Shown: positions 1 through 10,335 of the stretch, in pieces
Position numbering within the stretch: the first letter of the stretch is position 1
Layout: each line of letters opens with the position of its first letter
DNA from: Bifidobacterium adolescentis ATCC 15703
GTDB taxonomy: Bacteria > Actinomycetota > Actinomycetes > Actinomycetales > Bifidobacteriaceae
Reading direction: 5' to 3'
Assembly: GCF_000010425.1 (NCBI RefSeq)
Contig: NC_008618.1
Span: 1,295,946-1,359,945 of the forward strand
Length of the DNA stretch: 64,000 nucleotides
Position numbers and translations under genes: made by a program
Notes under the pieces: generated by a model
The model's database searches: none
Seen by the model: the letters and a program-made list of their open reading frames with translations, nothing else
What the model was told of the DNA's origin: nothing

Positions 1-561
1 ATCAACGTAGTGACGATGACGCAGGCGAATCTTTCGGCTTTGGGTGTCCGCCGTTCCGTTTCGCCGCTTCCGAAATCGCAGCAACTGCTGGCTGGATTCC
101 TGTCCAGTTGGCTGTGTTCGTTCCTGAGCCTGACCGTGGCCATGCTGTATATCCGGTTCGTCTGTCATATTTCGTTGGGCGGACGTGAATGGGCTGGTGT
201 GGGAGCATGTCTCATGGCTTCGTTCGCGGCGAGCGCATTCGGCACGTTGCTTGGCGCGCTGCCGAAGATTCCAACCGGCGCCAAGCAGGGGCTGTGCACG
301 GCGATCGCCTGCACGTTGTCATTGTTCTCCGGACTGTACGGTTCGTTCGCCATGCAGTTGAGCGACTTGATCGCCCAGCGCACACCGGTGCTGAGTCTGC
401 TCAATCCGGCGCAGCAGATCACGAACCTGTTCTACGACATCCTCTATTACGACAATTTCAAACCGTTCTTCACCACCGCCGGCATCCTTGCCGCGATGAG
501 CCTGGTCTGCCTTGCTGCGGCGACCGTTCTGTTGAGGAGGCAACGCTATGAATACCTGTAA
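1..561 (+). CDS. ABC-2 type transporter permease, C-terminal part (cut by window start)
   Basis: Reading frame is open from the first base, so the true start lies upstream; the GTG at base 10 is only the first in-window candidate. About 186 residues are visible. Several hydrophobic segments (roughly in-window residues 27-50, 65-85, 98-118 and 160-178) and a short basic C-terminus are typical of the membrane half of ABC-2 exporters. The last codons overlap the start of the next permease by 14 bases, so the two are translationally coupled and probably form a heterodimer exporting a drug, lipid or peptide. The matching ATPase is not visible and would be expected upstream. Substrate unknown. Confidence 0.7.
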   Translation: MNVVTMTQANLSALGVRRSVSPLPKSQQLLAGFLSSWLCSFLSLTVAMLYIRFVCHISLGGREWAGVGACLMASFAASAFGTLLGALPKIPTGAKQGLCTAIACTLSLFSGLYGSFAMQLSDLIAQRTPVLSLLNPAQQITNLFYDILYYDNFKPFFTTAGILAAMSLVCLAAATVLLRRQRYEYL

Positions 562-1837
562 GACGGCGCTGAGAATTCTCAAATCACGCAAGATGTACCT
601 GGTCATCTATTTGGGGTTCATCGGCATCATGATGTTCGCCATCAGCTGGCAGATCATGCGTGGCTCGATGACGGGTGGCGATGAGGTGTTCCATCCCGAT
701 ACGGCACGTGTGGCGGTGATCGACCGCGATGGCGATGCCGATGGTATTTCATCCGCGCTGCGTTCCTATCTTGCGTTGGATGGCGAGATGGTGGACCTTG
801 CCGACGATTCCGAAGCGTTGCAGCAGGCCGTCGCTTCGAACTATGTCGATTTGATCGCAATTGTGCCGCACGGCTTCGCTTCGGATTATCAGAAATATCT
901 GGATGGTTCGTCAAATGACCAACCGACTGTCGAAACCGTTGTCAGCTACACTTCCGGAGCAGGCTCCCTTTCGCAGCTGGAAGTCAACGAATTCCTGTCA
1001 TTGACACGCACCGCGTACTTGGGTCAAGCCGGGAAGCAGCAGTCGATGGAAACGGCCATGCGGACGGCGTTGGATACCGCGAAAGCAGATGCCAAGACGT
1101 CGAAAATAGCGGTGGTGCAATCGCCATCCGCAGATACTGATAATACCAAGCCGGCGGCATCCGCATTCGCCGGCACCATCAAAACGGGACTCTATCCGTT
1201 GCTGCTGGTCATGCCGATCTGCACGTTCCTGGTGATTGGCACCTTCAATGACAGTGAGATTCGTCGCCGCCTGTATTCGTCGCCGACGCGTCTGGTGTCG
1301 TTGCAGATGCAGGAGATGCTCACCTGCGCCGCCTTCGGCTTGGTGGTGTGCGTGGGTTACACGGCGGCGACATTGGTCTTGATGGTGGCCGCAGGAGTGC
1401 CGTTCGACGGGATTACATCCACGAATGTGGCTTTGACGTTCGTGTCGCTGCTGGCGTACACGTTGATGGCAATCGCCTGCGGTTTCCTTCTGGGGTCGGT
1501 TGGTTTCTCGGAAATGGCGGTCAATGCGTTCGCCAACGTATTCGGTCTGCTGTGCATGTTCACGTCGGGTATGGCATTCCCCATCGATATGATGCCCGAA
1601 CCGATGATCATGATCGGCAAGCTGCTGCCGGGATGGTGGCTGTGCGTGTCCATCGACAACGTGTTCGGGCTTGGCACGGCGGCTGCAACCGGTGTGGATT
1701 ATGGTTCTTGGGCATCGTCGGTCGGCTTGGTGGCATTGTTTGCAGTGGCGTTCATCTGCCTTGGTCTGGCATTGGGGCGTATCCGTCGCACACGCCCGTC
1801 CTTGGCCTCCCCCACCACCACGCAGTTGGCCAAGTAA
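548..1837 (+). CDS. ABC-2 family transporter permease (YhgE/Pip-like topology)
   Basis: 429 residues. One membrane helix near residues 16-34 is followed by a soluble extracellular domain of about 160 residues, then a cluster of five or six helices from about residue 215 to 415. This is the usual plan of ABC-2 membrane subunits. It starts inside the end of the preceding permease, overlapping by 14 bases, with GAGG just upstream of the ATG. The last gene of its operon: a strong hairpin follows 10 bases after the stop. It is expected to work with the upstream permease and an ATPase outside the window. Substrate cannot be read from sequence. Confidence 0.75.
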   Translation: MNTCKTALRILKSRKMYLVIYLGFIGIMMFAISWQIMRGSMTGGDEVFHPDTARVAVIDRDGDADGISSALRSYLALDGEMVDLADDSEALQQAVASNYVDLIAIVPHGFASDYQKYLDGSSNDQPTVETVVSYTSGAGSLSQLEVNEFLSLTRTAYLGQAGKQQSMETAMRTALDTAKADAKTSKIAVVQSPSADTDNTKPAASAFAGTIKTGLYPLLLVMPICTFLVIGTFNDSEIRRRLYSSPTRLVSLQMQEMLTCAAFGLVVCVGYTAATLVLMVAAGVPFDGITSTNVALTFVSLLAYTLMAIACGFLLGSVGFSEMAVNAFANVFGLLCMFTSGMAFPIDMMPEPMIMIGKLLPGWWLCVSIDNVFGLGTAAATGVDYGSWASSVGLVALFAVAFICLGLALGRIRRTRPSLASPTTTQLAK

Positions 1838-1846
1838 ATCCCCAAG

Positions 1847-1885
1847 TGTTCCGTTCCATCGGCCGAGTCCCGATGGAACGGAACA
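1847..1885 (+). terminator. Terminator after ABC-2 permease operon
   Basis: Perfect 16-base inverted repeat (1847-1862 with 1870-1885) around a 7-base loop, directly after the permease stop codon. There is no long T-run, which is common for terminators in this window. Confidence 0.75.
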
Positions 1886-1952
1886 TCCGCCTTTGCCGTA
1901 GGCTCTCAATCAAATCGGATGGAACCGGACGAAATCGGACTAGGCTGAAAGC

Positions 1953-2345
1953 ATGATCGACCACATTACACTTCATGTTTCGAACGCGGAACGCAGCATC
2001 GCATTCTATACGAAAGCTCTGTCTCCGCTCGGATACATTCCCAAAGCCCATCACGAACCGACCATCGGTTTCGGCGTGGATGACGGCACGCCCCGTTCGG
2101 ATTTCTACATCTCCCCGATGGACGATCCGGCGCAACAGCCGATTCCCACGCATATCGCCTTCCGCGCAACGAACGAACAAGCGGTACGCGACTTTTATGA
2201 AGCCGCGATCACGGCAGGCGGAATGGATAACGGCAGACCCGGACCACGTGCCTACCATTCCGGGTATTACGCGGCCTTCGTGCTCGACCCCGACGGCAAT
2301 AACATCGAAGCTGTCACAGACTGGTCGCACACAAGCCAATCATGA
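1953..2345 (+). CDS. VOC (glyoxalase/bleomycin-resistance fold) family protein
   Basis: 130 residues, the normal size of a single-domain vicinal-oxygen-chelate protein. The N-terminus reads MIDHITLHV with a following SIAFYTKAL, and the C-terminal metal-ligand region reads LDPDGNNIEAV; the His and Glu positions fit the family. It stands alone after the ABC-2 operon terminator and converges on the MATE gene. No strong ribosome-binding site precedes the ATG. Members include lyases, dioxygenases and resistance proteins; which one cannot be told here. Confidence 0.8.
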   Translation: MIDHITLHVSNAERSIAFYTKALSPLGYIPKAHHEPTIGFGVDDGTPRSDFYISPMDDPAQQPIPTHIAFRATNEQAVRDFYEAAITAGGMDNGRPGPRAYHSGYYAAFVLDPDGNNIEAVTDWSHTSQS

Positions 2346-2369
2346 AATCGGCCGCCGAATCGCAAAAAG

Positions 2370-3731
2370 TCATCGGGTGACATTGCGCAGCCAACGGTAC
2401 TTGCGGTAGTGCAACAACGCGGGAACCATTTTGATGCATTCGTCGGTGTTGAGCAGCGCATACACCACCAACACGGGCAGTTTGAACACGAACGCGGCCA
2501 ACAGCCCGACCGGCACCACAATCAGCCACATGACGATGGCATCGCACATGAGACCGAACTTCGCATCGCCGCCGGCTGGAAAAAGACCGGCGATCGTCAG
2601 ATTCGTCATGCATCCGCATGCCGCGTAATATGCGCAGACGAACAGCATGACCGACAGGTACCGTGTGGCTTCGGGCGTAAGGTTCGCCCATTGCAAAGCC
2701 AGCGGACGCGCCGCGACAATCAACAGTCCCGTCGCGGTACCGACCACGGCCACCAGCACGCACATCCTGTCGCCCATCACCTTCGCCTGTCGGAAATCTC
2801 CACGTCCCAGCAGATTGCCGACCAAAATGCCGCCGGCATTGCCCAGACCAAGGGACAGGCACACCAGCAGATCCTTGACGATATTGGCGATGGAATTGGC
2901 GGCGACGGCGTCCGCACCCAAATGTCCCATGATCACGGTGTACATGGTGAAACCACATCCCCACACCAATTCATTGCCAAGCACCGGCAGGCTGTATTTC
3001 CAGAAATCCTTCTGCAACGGCCCATCGGGATGCAGCACATGGCCAAGTCGCAGGTGGGGGCCACGACGGGTCGCCACGACCGACCATGCCAGCTCAATCG
3101 CACGCGAAATCACCGTGGATATAGCCGCGCCGAAAATGCCAAGCGCGGGAATGCCGAGGCTGCCGATACCGTAAATCAGCGCCGCGTTCAACACGACGTG
3201 CACGATCACGCCAACCGTGCTGACCGTCATGCCCATCACCGCGGAACCGGTGTTCTTCATCAGACACAGGTACATCTGGGACAGGCCGATGAACAAGTAC
3301 GACAATGACGAAATCCGCAGATATCGCGCGCCAAGCATGATCAGCGTGCCGTCATTGGTCATGATGGACATCAACTGTTCCGGCACGAGCAGTGCCGCCA
3401 GGAAGAACGCCGTCGACAGCATTCCGGCATACAGCATGACGAATCCCAGCACGCGTTCCACCGCGTCACGGTTGCCGGCACCCCAATACTGCGCCACGAG
3501 AATGCTCATGCCCAGGGTCAGGGCCGCAGTGAACAGGCTGAACAGGAACTGGAACTGCGTGGCGAGCGAGACGGCGGCCAACTCGTTTTGCCCTACCCCC
3601 GACAACATCAGCGTGTCGGCGCAGGACGACAACGACAGCATGAGCTGTTGGAAAGCGATAGGCAAAGCCAATTTGAATACATGGCCGAGGAATTCCCGGT
3701 CCGGCATGATGGTGCGCACGATAGTCTCCAT
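2370..3731 (-). CDS. MATE family multidrug/metabolite exporter
   Basis: 453 residues from the ATG at 3731; a longer open frame continues upstream but would run into the neighbouring acetyltransferase. About twelve hydrophobic helices in two related halves. The first begins with the family-typical pattern of a polar residue-rich helix (FKLALPIAFQQ) and LSSCADTLMLSG, and the middle has VLGNELVWGCGFTMYT. MATE proteins expel cationic drugs or metabolites by H+ or Na+ antiport at the cytoplasmic membrane. It lies downstream of the acetyltransferase on the same strand but is separated by a hairpin, so it may be only partly co-transcribed. Confidence 0.88.
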   Translation of the reverse strand: METIVRTIMPDREFLGHVFKLALPIAFQQLMLSLSSCADTLMLSGVGQNELAAVSLATQFQFLFSLFTAALTLGMSILVAQYWGAGNRDAVERVLGFVMLYAGMLSTAFFLAALLVPEQLMSIMTNDGTLIMLGARYLRISSLSYLFIGLSQMYLCLMKNTGSAVMGMTVSTVGVIVHVVLNAALIYGIGSLGIPALGIFGAAISTVISRAIELAWSVVATRRGPHLRLGHVLHPDGPLQKDFWKYSLPVLGNELVWGCGFTMYTVIMGHLGADAVAANSIANIVKDLLVCLSLGLGNAGGILVGNLLGRGDFRQAKVMGDRMCVLVAVVGTATGLLIVAARPLALQWANLTPEATRYLSVMLFVCAYYAACGCMTNLTIAGLFPAGGDAKFGLMCDAIVMWLIVVPVGLLAAFVFKLPVLVVYALLNTDECIKMVPALLHYRKYRWLRNVTR

Positions 3732-3768
3732 TGGAATACAAGCCCGTTTCAGACGACGGGCAAACGAA

Positions 3769-3809
3769 AACGTCGGGATATGTAGGCCGACCAGCCTTAT
3801 CCCGACGTT
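3769..3809 (-). terminator. Hairpin between acetyltransferase and MATE gene
   Basis: Perfect 12-base arms (3769-3780 and 3798-3809) plus a small inner stem in the 17-base loop. It lies just downstream of the acetyltransferase stop. It is a likely terminator or attenuator for that gene. Confidence 0.6.
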
Positions 3810-3831
3810 GGGCCGAATATTGGGCGAGGTT

Positions 3832-4497
3832 TTACAGCGAATCCTTCCATGCGCGGTATTCGGCGGCCTTGCCCTCCCAGTATTCACGGTCCGCATCAGT
3901 GATCTTGCGAATCACATGGCACGGGTTGCCCACGGCCACCGAATGGGATGGGATATCCTTGGTCACCACGGAGCCTGCACCGATCACCACATCATCGCCG
4001 ATGGTAACGCCCGGACAGACCACCACGCTGCCGCCGAACCACACGTCATTGCCGATGGTGATCGGACGGGCGCCTTCCGGACCGGAAGCGCGTACGGCCG
4101 CATCGATTGGATGGTATGGCGTGTACAGGCCGACGCGCGGGCCGAAGAAGACACGGTCGCCGATGGTGATTCTCGCCACGTCGAGGAAGATGCAGTCCAT
4201 ATTGGCATAGAAGTTGTCGCCGATATACGTGTTGCAGCCGTAATCGCAGTTGAATGGCGGTTCAAGGAACGCGCCTTTGCCGAGTGAACCGAACAGTTCG
4301 CGGAACAGCCTGTCACGTTCCTCGAACGCGTCGTATGCGGACGTGTTGATGGCGTGCACCAAGCGGCGTTTACGCATGTTCGCTTCACGCTGCATATCAC
4401 CGCAAATATACAATTCGCCGGAAAGCATGCGTTCCCACTCGTTCGTAGGCACCGCCGCATTATCCACGGCAACGGCCGCACCTTCATTCTCCGCCAT
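3832..4497 (-). CDS. maa: Sugar O-acetyltransferase, maltose/galactoside type (left-handed beta-helix)
   Basis: 221 residues from the ATG at 4497, which has an AAGGAG ribosome-binding site; upstream codons in the same frame have none. The N-terminal region (ERMLSGELYICGDMQ... then the AYDAFEERDRLFREL helix) is the maltose-acetyltransferase N-terminal domain. Residues about 90 to 200 form hexapeptide repeats (ITIGDRVFFG, ITIGNDVWFG, VTIGDDVVIGAGSVV). The catalytic His lies in YTPYHPID. It transfers acetyl from acetyl-CoA to a sugar. It is divergent from an AraC-type regulator across 140 bases. The natural acceptor sugar is unknown. Confidence 0.88.
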   Translation of the reverse strand: MAENEGAAVAVDNAAVPTNEWERMLSGELYICGDMQREANMRKRRLVHAINTSAYDAFEERDRLFRELFGSLGKGAFLEPPFNCDYGCNTYIGDNFYANMDCIFLDVARITIGDRVFFGPRVGLYTPYHPIDAAVRASGPEGARPITIGNDVWFGGSVVVCPGVTIGDDVVIGAGSVVTKDIPSHSVAVGNPCHVIRKITDADREYWEGKAAEYRAWKDSL

Positions 4498-4521
4498 TGA
4501 AAGCTCCTTGTGAATCTGTTT

Positions 4522-4535
4522 GTCAATCGTTTGAC
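4522..4535. promoter_or_regulatory. Inverted repeat in the acetyltransferase/AraC divergent region
   Basis: GTCAA and TTGAC separated by four bases, with a further TTGAC at 4541-4545. It lies between the two divergent genes and could be an operator for the AraC protein. A TAGAAT box at 4590-4595 may be the -10 element of the AraC gene. Confidence 0.35.
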
Positions 4536-4637
4536 GTCCTTTGACACCATTCAACACCACCAACATCGACGGTAGCACTCGCAATGTTGTAGAATCATCC
4601 TTGTTCTTTGCATTATCTACCGTTTATTAGAGTAGTC

Positions 4638-5660
4638 ATGAACACTGCCGATGAAGACGCACAGATGGAACGGGACGAATGGGCCTCCCGTGAGGTGATG
4701 CCCATCACTAATTGGGGTCGCCGACCCGATGGTTCGGAGATAGTGCAGTATGACGCGCCGATGTTCTTCTCCTTCACCGAGCATTCGCTGCTCCACCAGT
4801 ACCCCCATATGCGTGCGGAATGCCATTGGCATGTCGACCTTGAACTCACCTACATCATCCATGGGCATATGTGGTATTTCGTCAACGGAGAAACAGTCCG
4901 GCTCGATGAGGGGCAGGCGATTTTCGTCAACTCACGTCAGCTGCATTACGGTTTCACCAAGGACGGTTCCGATTGCGAATTCTCCTGCACGTTGCTCAAT
5001 CCGGCTAAAATGTGCGCCTCATTCGAAGTGTACGACCGTTTCATCGCGCCGTTGATGGCGGAGAACACGATGCCATATGCCGTCATCACCGACGACACGG
5101 CCCCCGGTCGGCGGCTGCTCGCCACCATCCGACAGCTTCATGCGGCGAAATTCGGTCCGCTGGAGCGGTCAGAGCGGTCAGCCGAACCGTTGCCCGCCGA
5201 CGATATGACGCTAACCGACAATACCGAGGCGTTGACGGTGCTCAGCTGTTTCTATGCGGTCGTCCGCGACATACTGGCGATCGCCGGCAGTCATTGCGCG
5301 ACTTCCACAGCGCCGCACCCCCGCATCGTGACGCTACGCAAGATGATCGATTACGTGCAGAGATATTACGTGCGTCCGATCACCTTGAAGCAAATCGCAT
5401 CGGCCGGATCGGTGGGACGCACCACTTGCGCATCGATATTCCGCGAATCGCTCAACCAGTCGCCAATCGAATTCGTCAACGACGTGCGCGTGCGCGCCGC
5501 AGCCAACCTGCTGGTAACGAGCTCGCTGCCTATCGCCACGGTCGCCAAACAGACCGGTTTCTCATCCGCCAGTTTCTTCTCCCGCACCTTCCACCGGTTC
5601 ATGGGCGTCACCCCCATCACGTACCGAACCACGCATACCAAGCGGAAATCCGAGGAATAA
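4638..5660 (+). CDS. AraC family transcriptional regulator with cupin sensor domain
   Basis: 340 residues from the ATG at 4638; a TTG 30 bases earlier is possible but weaker. The N-terminal part holds a cupin with HWHVDLELTYII, a GEAxxF-like core and NSRQLHYG, the usual ligand pocket. The last about 100 residues hold the two AraC helix-turn-helix motifs, including ITLKQIASAGSVGRTT and the signature QTGFSSASFFSRTFHRFMG. It probably controls the divergently transcribed acetyltransferase, and perhaps the MATE gene beyond it, in response to a sugar. It ends at a terminator shared with the GH32 remnant. Confidence 0.88.
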   Translation: MNTADEDAQMERDEWASREVMPITNWGRRPDGSEIVQYDAPMFFSFTEHSLLHQYPHMRAECHWHVDLELTYIIHGHMWYFVNGETVRLDEGQAIFVNSRQLHYGFTKDGSDCEFSCTLLNPAKMCASFEVYDRFIAPLMAENTMPYAVITDDTAPGRRLLATIRQLHAAKFGPLERSERSAEPLPADDMTLTDNTEALTVLSCFYAVVRDILAIAGSHCATSTAPHPRIVTLRKMIDYVQRYYVRPITLKQIASAGSVGRTTCASIFRESLNQSPIEFVNDVRVRAAANLLVTSSLPIATVAKQTGFSSASFFSRTFHRFMGVTPITYRTTHTKRKSEE

Positions 5661-5663
5661 AAA

Positions 5664-5714
5664 CAATCGGCTGCGTGCCCCACGCCGTCACGCATAAGGA
5701 CACGCAGCCGATTG
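5664..5714. terminator. Bidirectional terminator, AraC gene and GH32 remnant
   Basis: Perfect 14-base arms (5664-5677 and 5701-5714) with a 23-base loop, sitting between two convergent genes. It serves both directions. Confidence 0.75.
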
Positions 5715-5742
5715 CGTCACATCAAGCCGGAAACGGACACGT

Positions 5743-5947
5743 TCACTTCCTCTTCAGTCCGCGGGCGATGGAGGCGTTGCGCACCTCGACCGTGCCGTCG
5801 GTGGCGAAGACGCCCAACGACTCGCCCGGACGCTCGTACATGCGCACGTTCAACGCCACCCCATCCACGTACAACGTGCCGATGGTGTCGTCGACGACGA
5901 GACGGATGTGGTACGTATGCCCCGCCTCGAGGCCGATGTTCATACCC
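5743..5947 (-). pseudogene. 3' remnant of a GH32 beta-fructofuranosidase gene
   Basis: Only the last 67 codons survive, ending in a normal stop. They read like the C-terminal beta-sandwich of GH32 sucrose/fructan hydrolases: LEAGHTYHIRLVVDD, TLYVDGVALNVRMY and GESLGVFATDGTVEV. The catalytic five-blade propeller (about 450 residues) is missing. The coding frame is cut exactly at the terminal repeat of the IS element. It cannot make an active enzyme. With the truncated LacI gene on the other side of the IS, it marks a lost sucrose/fructo-oligosaccharide operon. Confidence 0.72.
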
Positions 5948-5974
5948 TGGATTGGCAACGGTGTGTTGGACGGT
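5948..5974 (+). repeat. IS terminal inverted repeat, GH32 side
   Basis: 27-base end starting TGGATTGGC. It matches the other end at 21 of 27 positions. Five of the six differences have G here where the other end has A. Confidence 0.85.
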
Positions 5975-5977
5975 TTC

Positions 5978-7103
5978 CTAGAGGACGAGTCCCTGTCCGG
6001 TGAATTCCTTCGGACTCCGGTATCCAAGGGTGGAGTGGAGCCGCCGGTCGTCGGACCACCACACGTAGTCGTCGGGGCCGCGCCTCGGCTGCTCGATCGT
6101 GGTGTAGTGGTTCCGGTACACGAGCTCCTTCCTCAGCAGCCTGTCCGTCGATTCGACCACGGCGCTGTCGTAGAGGTCGCCCTTGCGCGACAGCGATCTT
6201 TTGATGCCGAACACGTCGAGCGGCTCGTCGATCCCCGTGTCGTCGAACCCGCCGCCCCGGTCCGTGCGGAACACCTGGACGTCCGCCGGCGGGAAGTCGG
6301 GGGGTGGCGAACGCGCCCAATACCAGGCCCGCGTCCCGGGCCCGCCCGGCGGAATGGCCGACGATGCCCCTGTCCGCCAGGCCGGCCAGCAGGCACACGT
6401 ACGCCCATCCGCTCCCTACCCTCACATACGTCAGGTCGCTCGCCGGACGCGTGTGAGGGGCGTAGCCGTCGGACCCGCGGTCCGGCAGGTTCGCGAGCCT
6501 GGCCTCGTCGGCCCGCGTCCCGTGCGGTTCGGACCGTCCGCGCGCGTACGCGCCCGCATGCCCTGTTCACGCATGATGCTGCCGATGCGTCTCCTGGACG
6601 CGGTGACGCCCCCTTCCCTTCCAGGGCGGCCTTGATCTTCCCGGCGCCGTAGCGTCCGCGGCCGTCGCGCCGGACCGCGCGCACGTCGCCGGCGACCGGA
6701 TCCGCACGCTCCGTCCCGGGACGCCCGGTCATCCAGTAACAGGTGGGGCGGGGAACGCCCGGTATCCCGCATCGCGCCGATATCGGGCAGCGGGCGGCGT
6801 TGGCCCGTATCACGCCTGCCTTCGTGCGAATACCGGCGCCGCTTGTTCTGAAACGTCCACCTCCATCTCCAACTGTCGGTCGCGCCTCCCCGGCTCGACC
6901 GGCTCGTTCCGCCCGGGCGTGCGGTTGTCCGCGGCCCGGGTGGAGCCGCTGTCGCGGATGCCTTGGACCCAGCGCCGCGGGGTCGATCGCGCGATGTCGT
7001 GCCTGGCCCTGATCTCCCGGGATGGCTTGCCGCTCTCGCACGACTGCGCGATCTGCCGTTTGAACGCCTCGTCGTGGTGGCGGGGATGCTTCGGGTCGGC
7101 CAT
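5978..7103 (-). pseudogene. IS3-family transposase orfA/orfB, multiply frameshifted
   Basis: orfA starts at the ATG at 7103 and reads MADPKHPRHHDEAFKRQIAQ, an IS3-type helix-turn-helix protein of about 98 residues ending near 6810. The orfB part begins around 6815 (KAGVIRANAAR). It is then spread over all three frames: one ends near 6650, the next carries GVTASRRRIGSIMREQG, a third carries SDLTYVRVG and HSAGR, and the last carries FRTDRGGGFDD, AVVEST and HSTLGYRSPKEF to the stop at 5978. The DDE catalytic residues are all recognisable but lie in different frames. At least three frameshifts beyond the normal orfA/orfB slip mean no active transposase. Confidence 0.85.
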
Positions 7104-7141
7104 CGTCGGCCTCCAATCCCATGTCATTCGTCCCTCATCGG

Positions 7142-7168
7142 ACTGTCTAATACATTGTAGCCAATCCA
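7142..7168 (-). repeat. IS terminal inverted repeat, LacI side
   Basis: 27-base end, TGGATTGGC read on the minus strand, which runs directly out of the LacI remnant. It is the partner of the repeat at 5948-5974. Confidence 0.85.
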
Positions 7169-7531
7169 ATGATGCCCTCGACCTGGTGTTCGAACATGAA
7201 CGAGAAGGTTCTGCGCTCCACGTCTTTTCTGCCGTCGGTATCCACCACCAGCAGAATTTTCCCATTACGCCAGGCTTCATCCTGCGCGCCTTGGATCACC
7301 TGGCCGGCGAAGGGCGATGTGGCCACTCCGTCGCTGATGAAGCCGATGATGTCGGAGCGGCCTCGGGCCAATCCGCGGGCGAGCGCGTTGTGATGGTAGC
7401 CGAGTTCGTCAGCGGCCCTGCGCACCTTGCGGCGTGTGGATTCCGTGATCCGCACGTCCCGGTTGTCGTTCACCGCCCATGAGGCGGTTGCGATGGAGAT
7501 CGGCCACGTCCCGCAATGTCACTTTCGCCAT
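7169..7531 (-). pseudogene. 5' remnant of a LacI family regulator, frameshifted and truncated
   Basis: The ATG at 7531 begins MAKVTLRDVADL, the classic LacI helix-turn-helix start. The frame is then lost and the protein resumes in another frame as SIATASWAVNDN, TRRKVRRAADELGYHHNALARGL and IIGFISDGVATSPFAGQVIQG. Compared with the family, 11 bases covering the turn of the DNA-binding helix are missing. Sequence stops at about residue 109 of some 340, where the IS begins. The gene is 26 bases downstream of acn on the same strand. It probably once controlled the GH32 operon. Confidence 0.85.
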
Positions 7532-7557
7532 GCCCGCGTATCAGCCCCGTCCGACGC

Positions 7558-10257
<2,700 letters not shown>

Positions 10258-10335
10258 GCTACCTCCGAGCTTTTGTGGCTGGTTGAAACTTTCCAGCAGC
10301 CGATTATCCGTTGCCAACGATACAGCCACGTTACT

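Larger units (their letters stand above)
5948..7168 (-). mobile_element. Decayed IS3-family insertion sequence (1221 bp)
   Basis: The element is bounded by imperfect terminal inverted repeats that both begin TGGATTGGC (21 of 27 bases match). Size, the two overlapping frames orfA/orfB and the transposase motifs place it in the IS3 family. The internal gene is broken by several frameshifts, so it should be immobile. The bases flanking the two ends differ (CCC on the left, ATG on the right), so no target duplication remains. That fits a deletion or recombination after insertion. GC content is visibly higher than in the neighbouring genes. Confidence 0.85.

Noticed and set aside
998-1909. 303-codon minus-strand open frame across the ABC-2 permease
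   Set aside because: Arg/His/Gln-rich translation with no family pattern; the plus-strand permease explains the region.
5012-6652. 546-codon plus-strand open frame over the AraC gene end, GH32 remnant and IS
   Set aside because: It runs through a terminator and across the IS boundary and reads as an Arg-rich shadow; it has no domain.
5942-7174. Target-site duplication flanking the IS
   Set aside because: The three to six bases outside the two ends (ATACCC on the left, ATGATG on the right) do not form a shared direct repeat.
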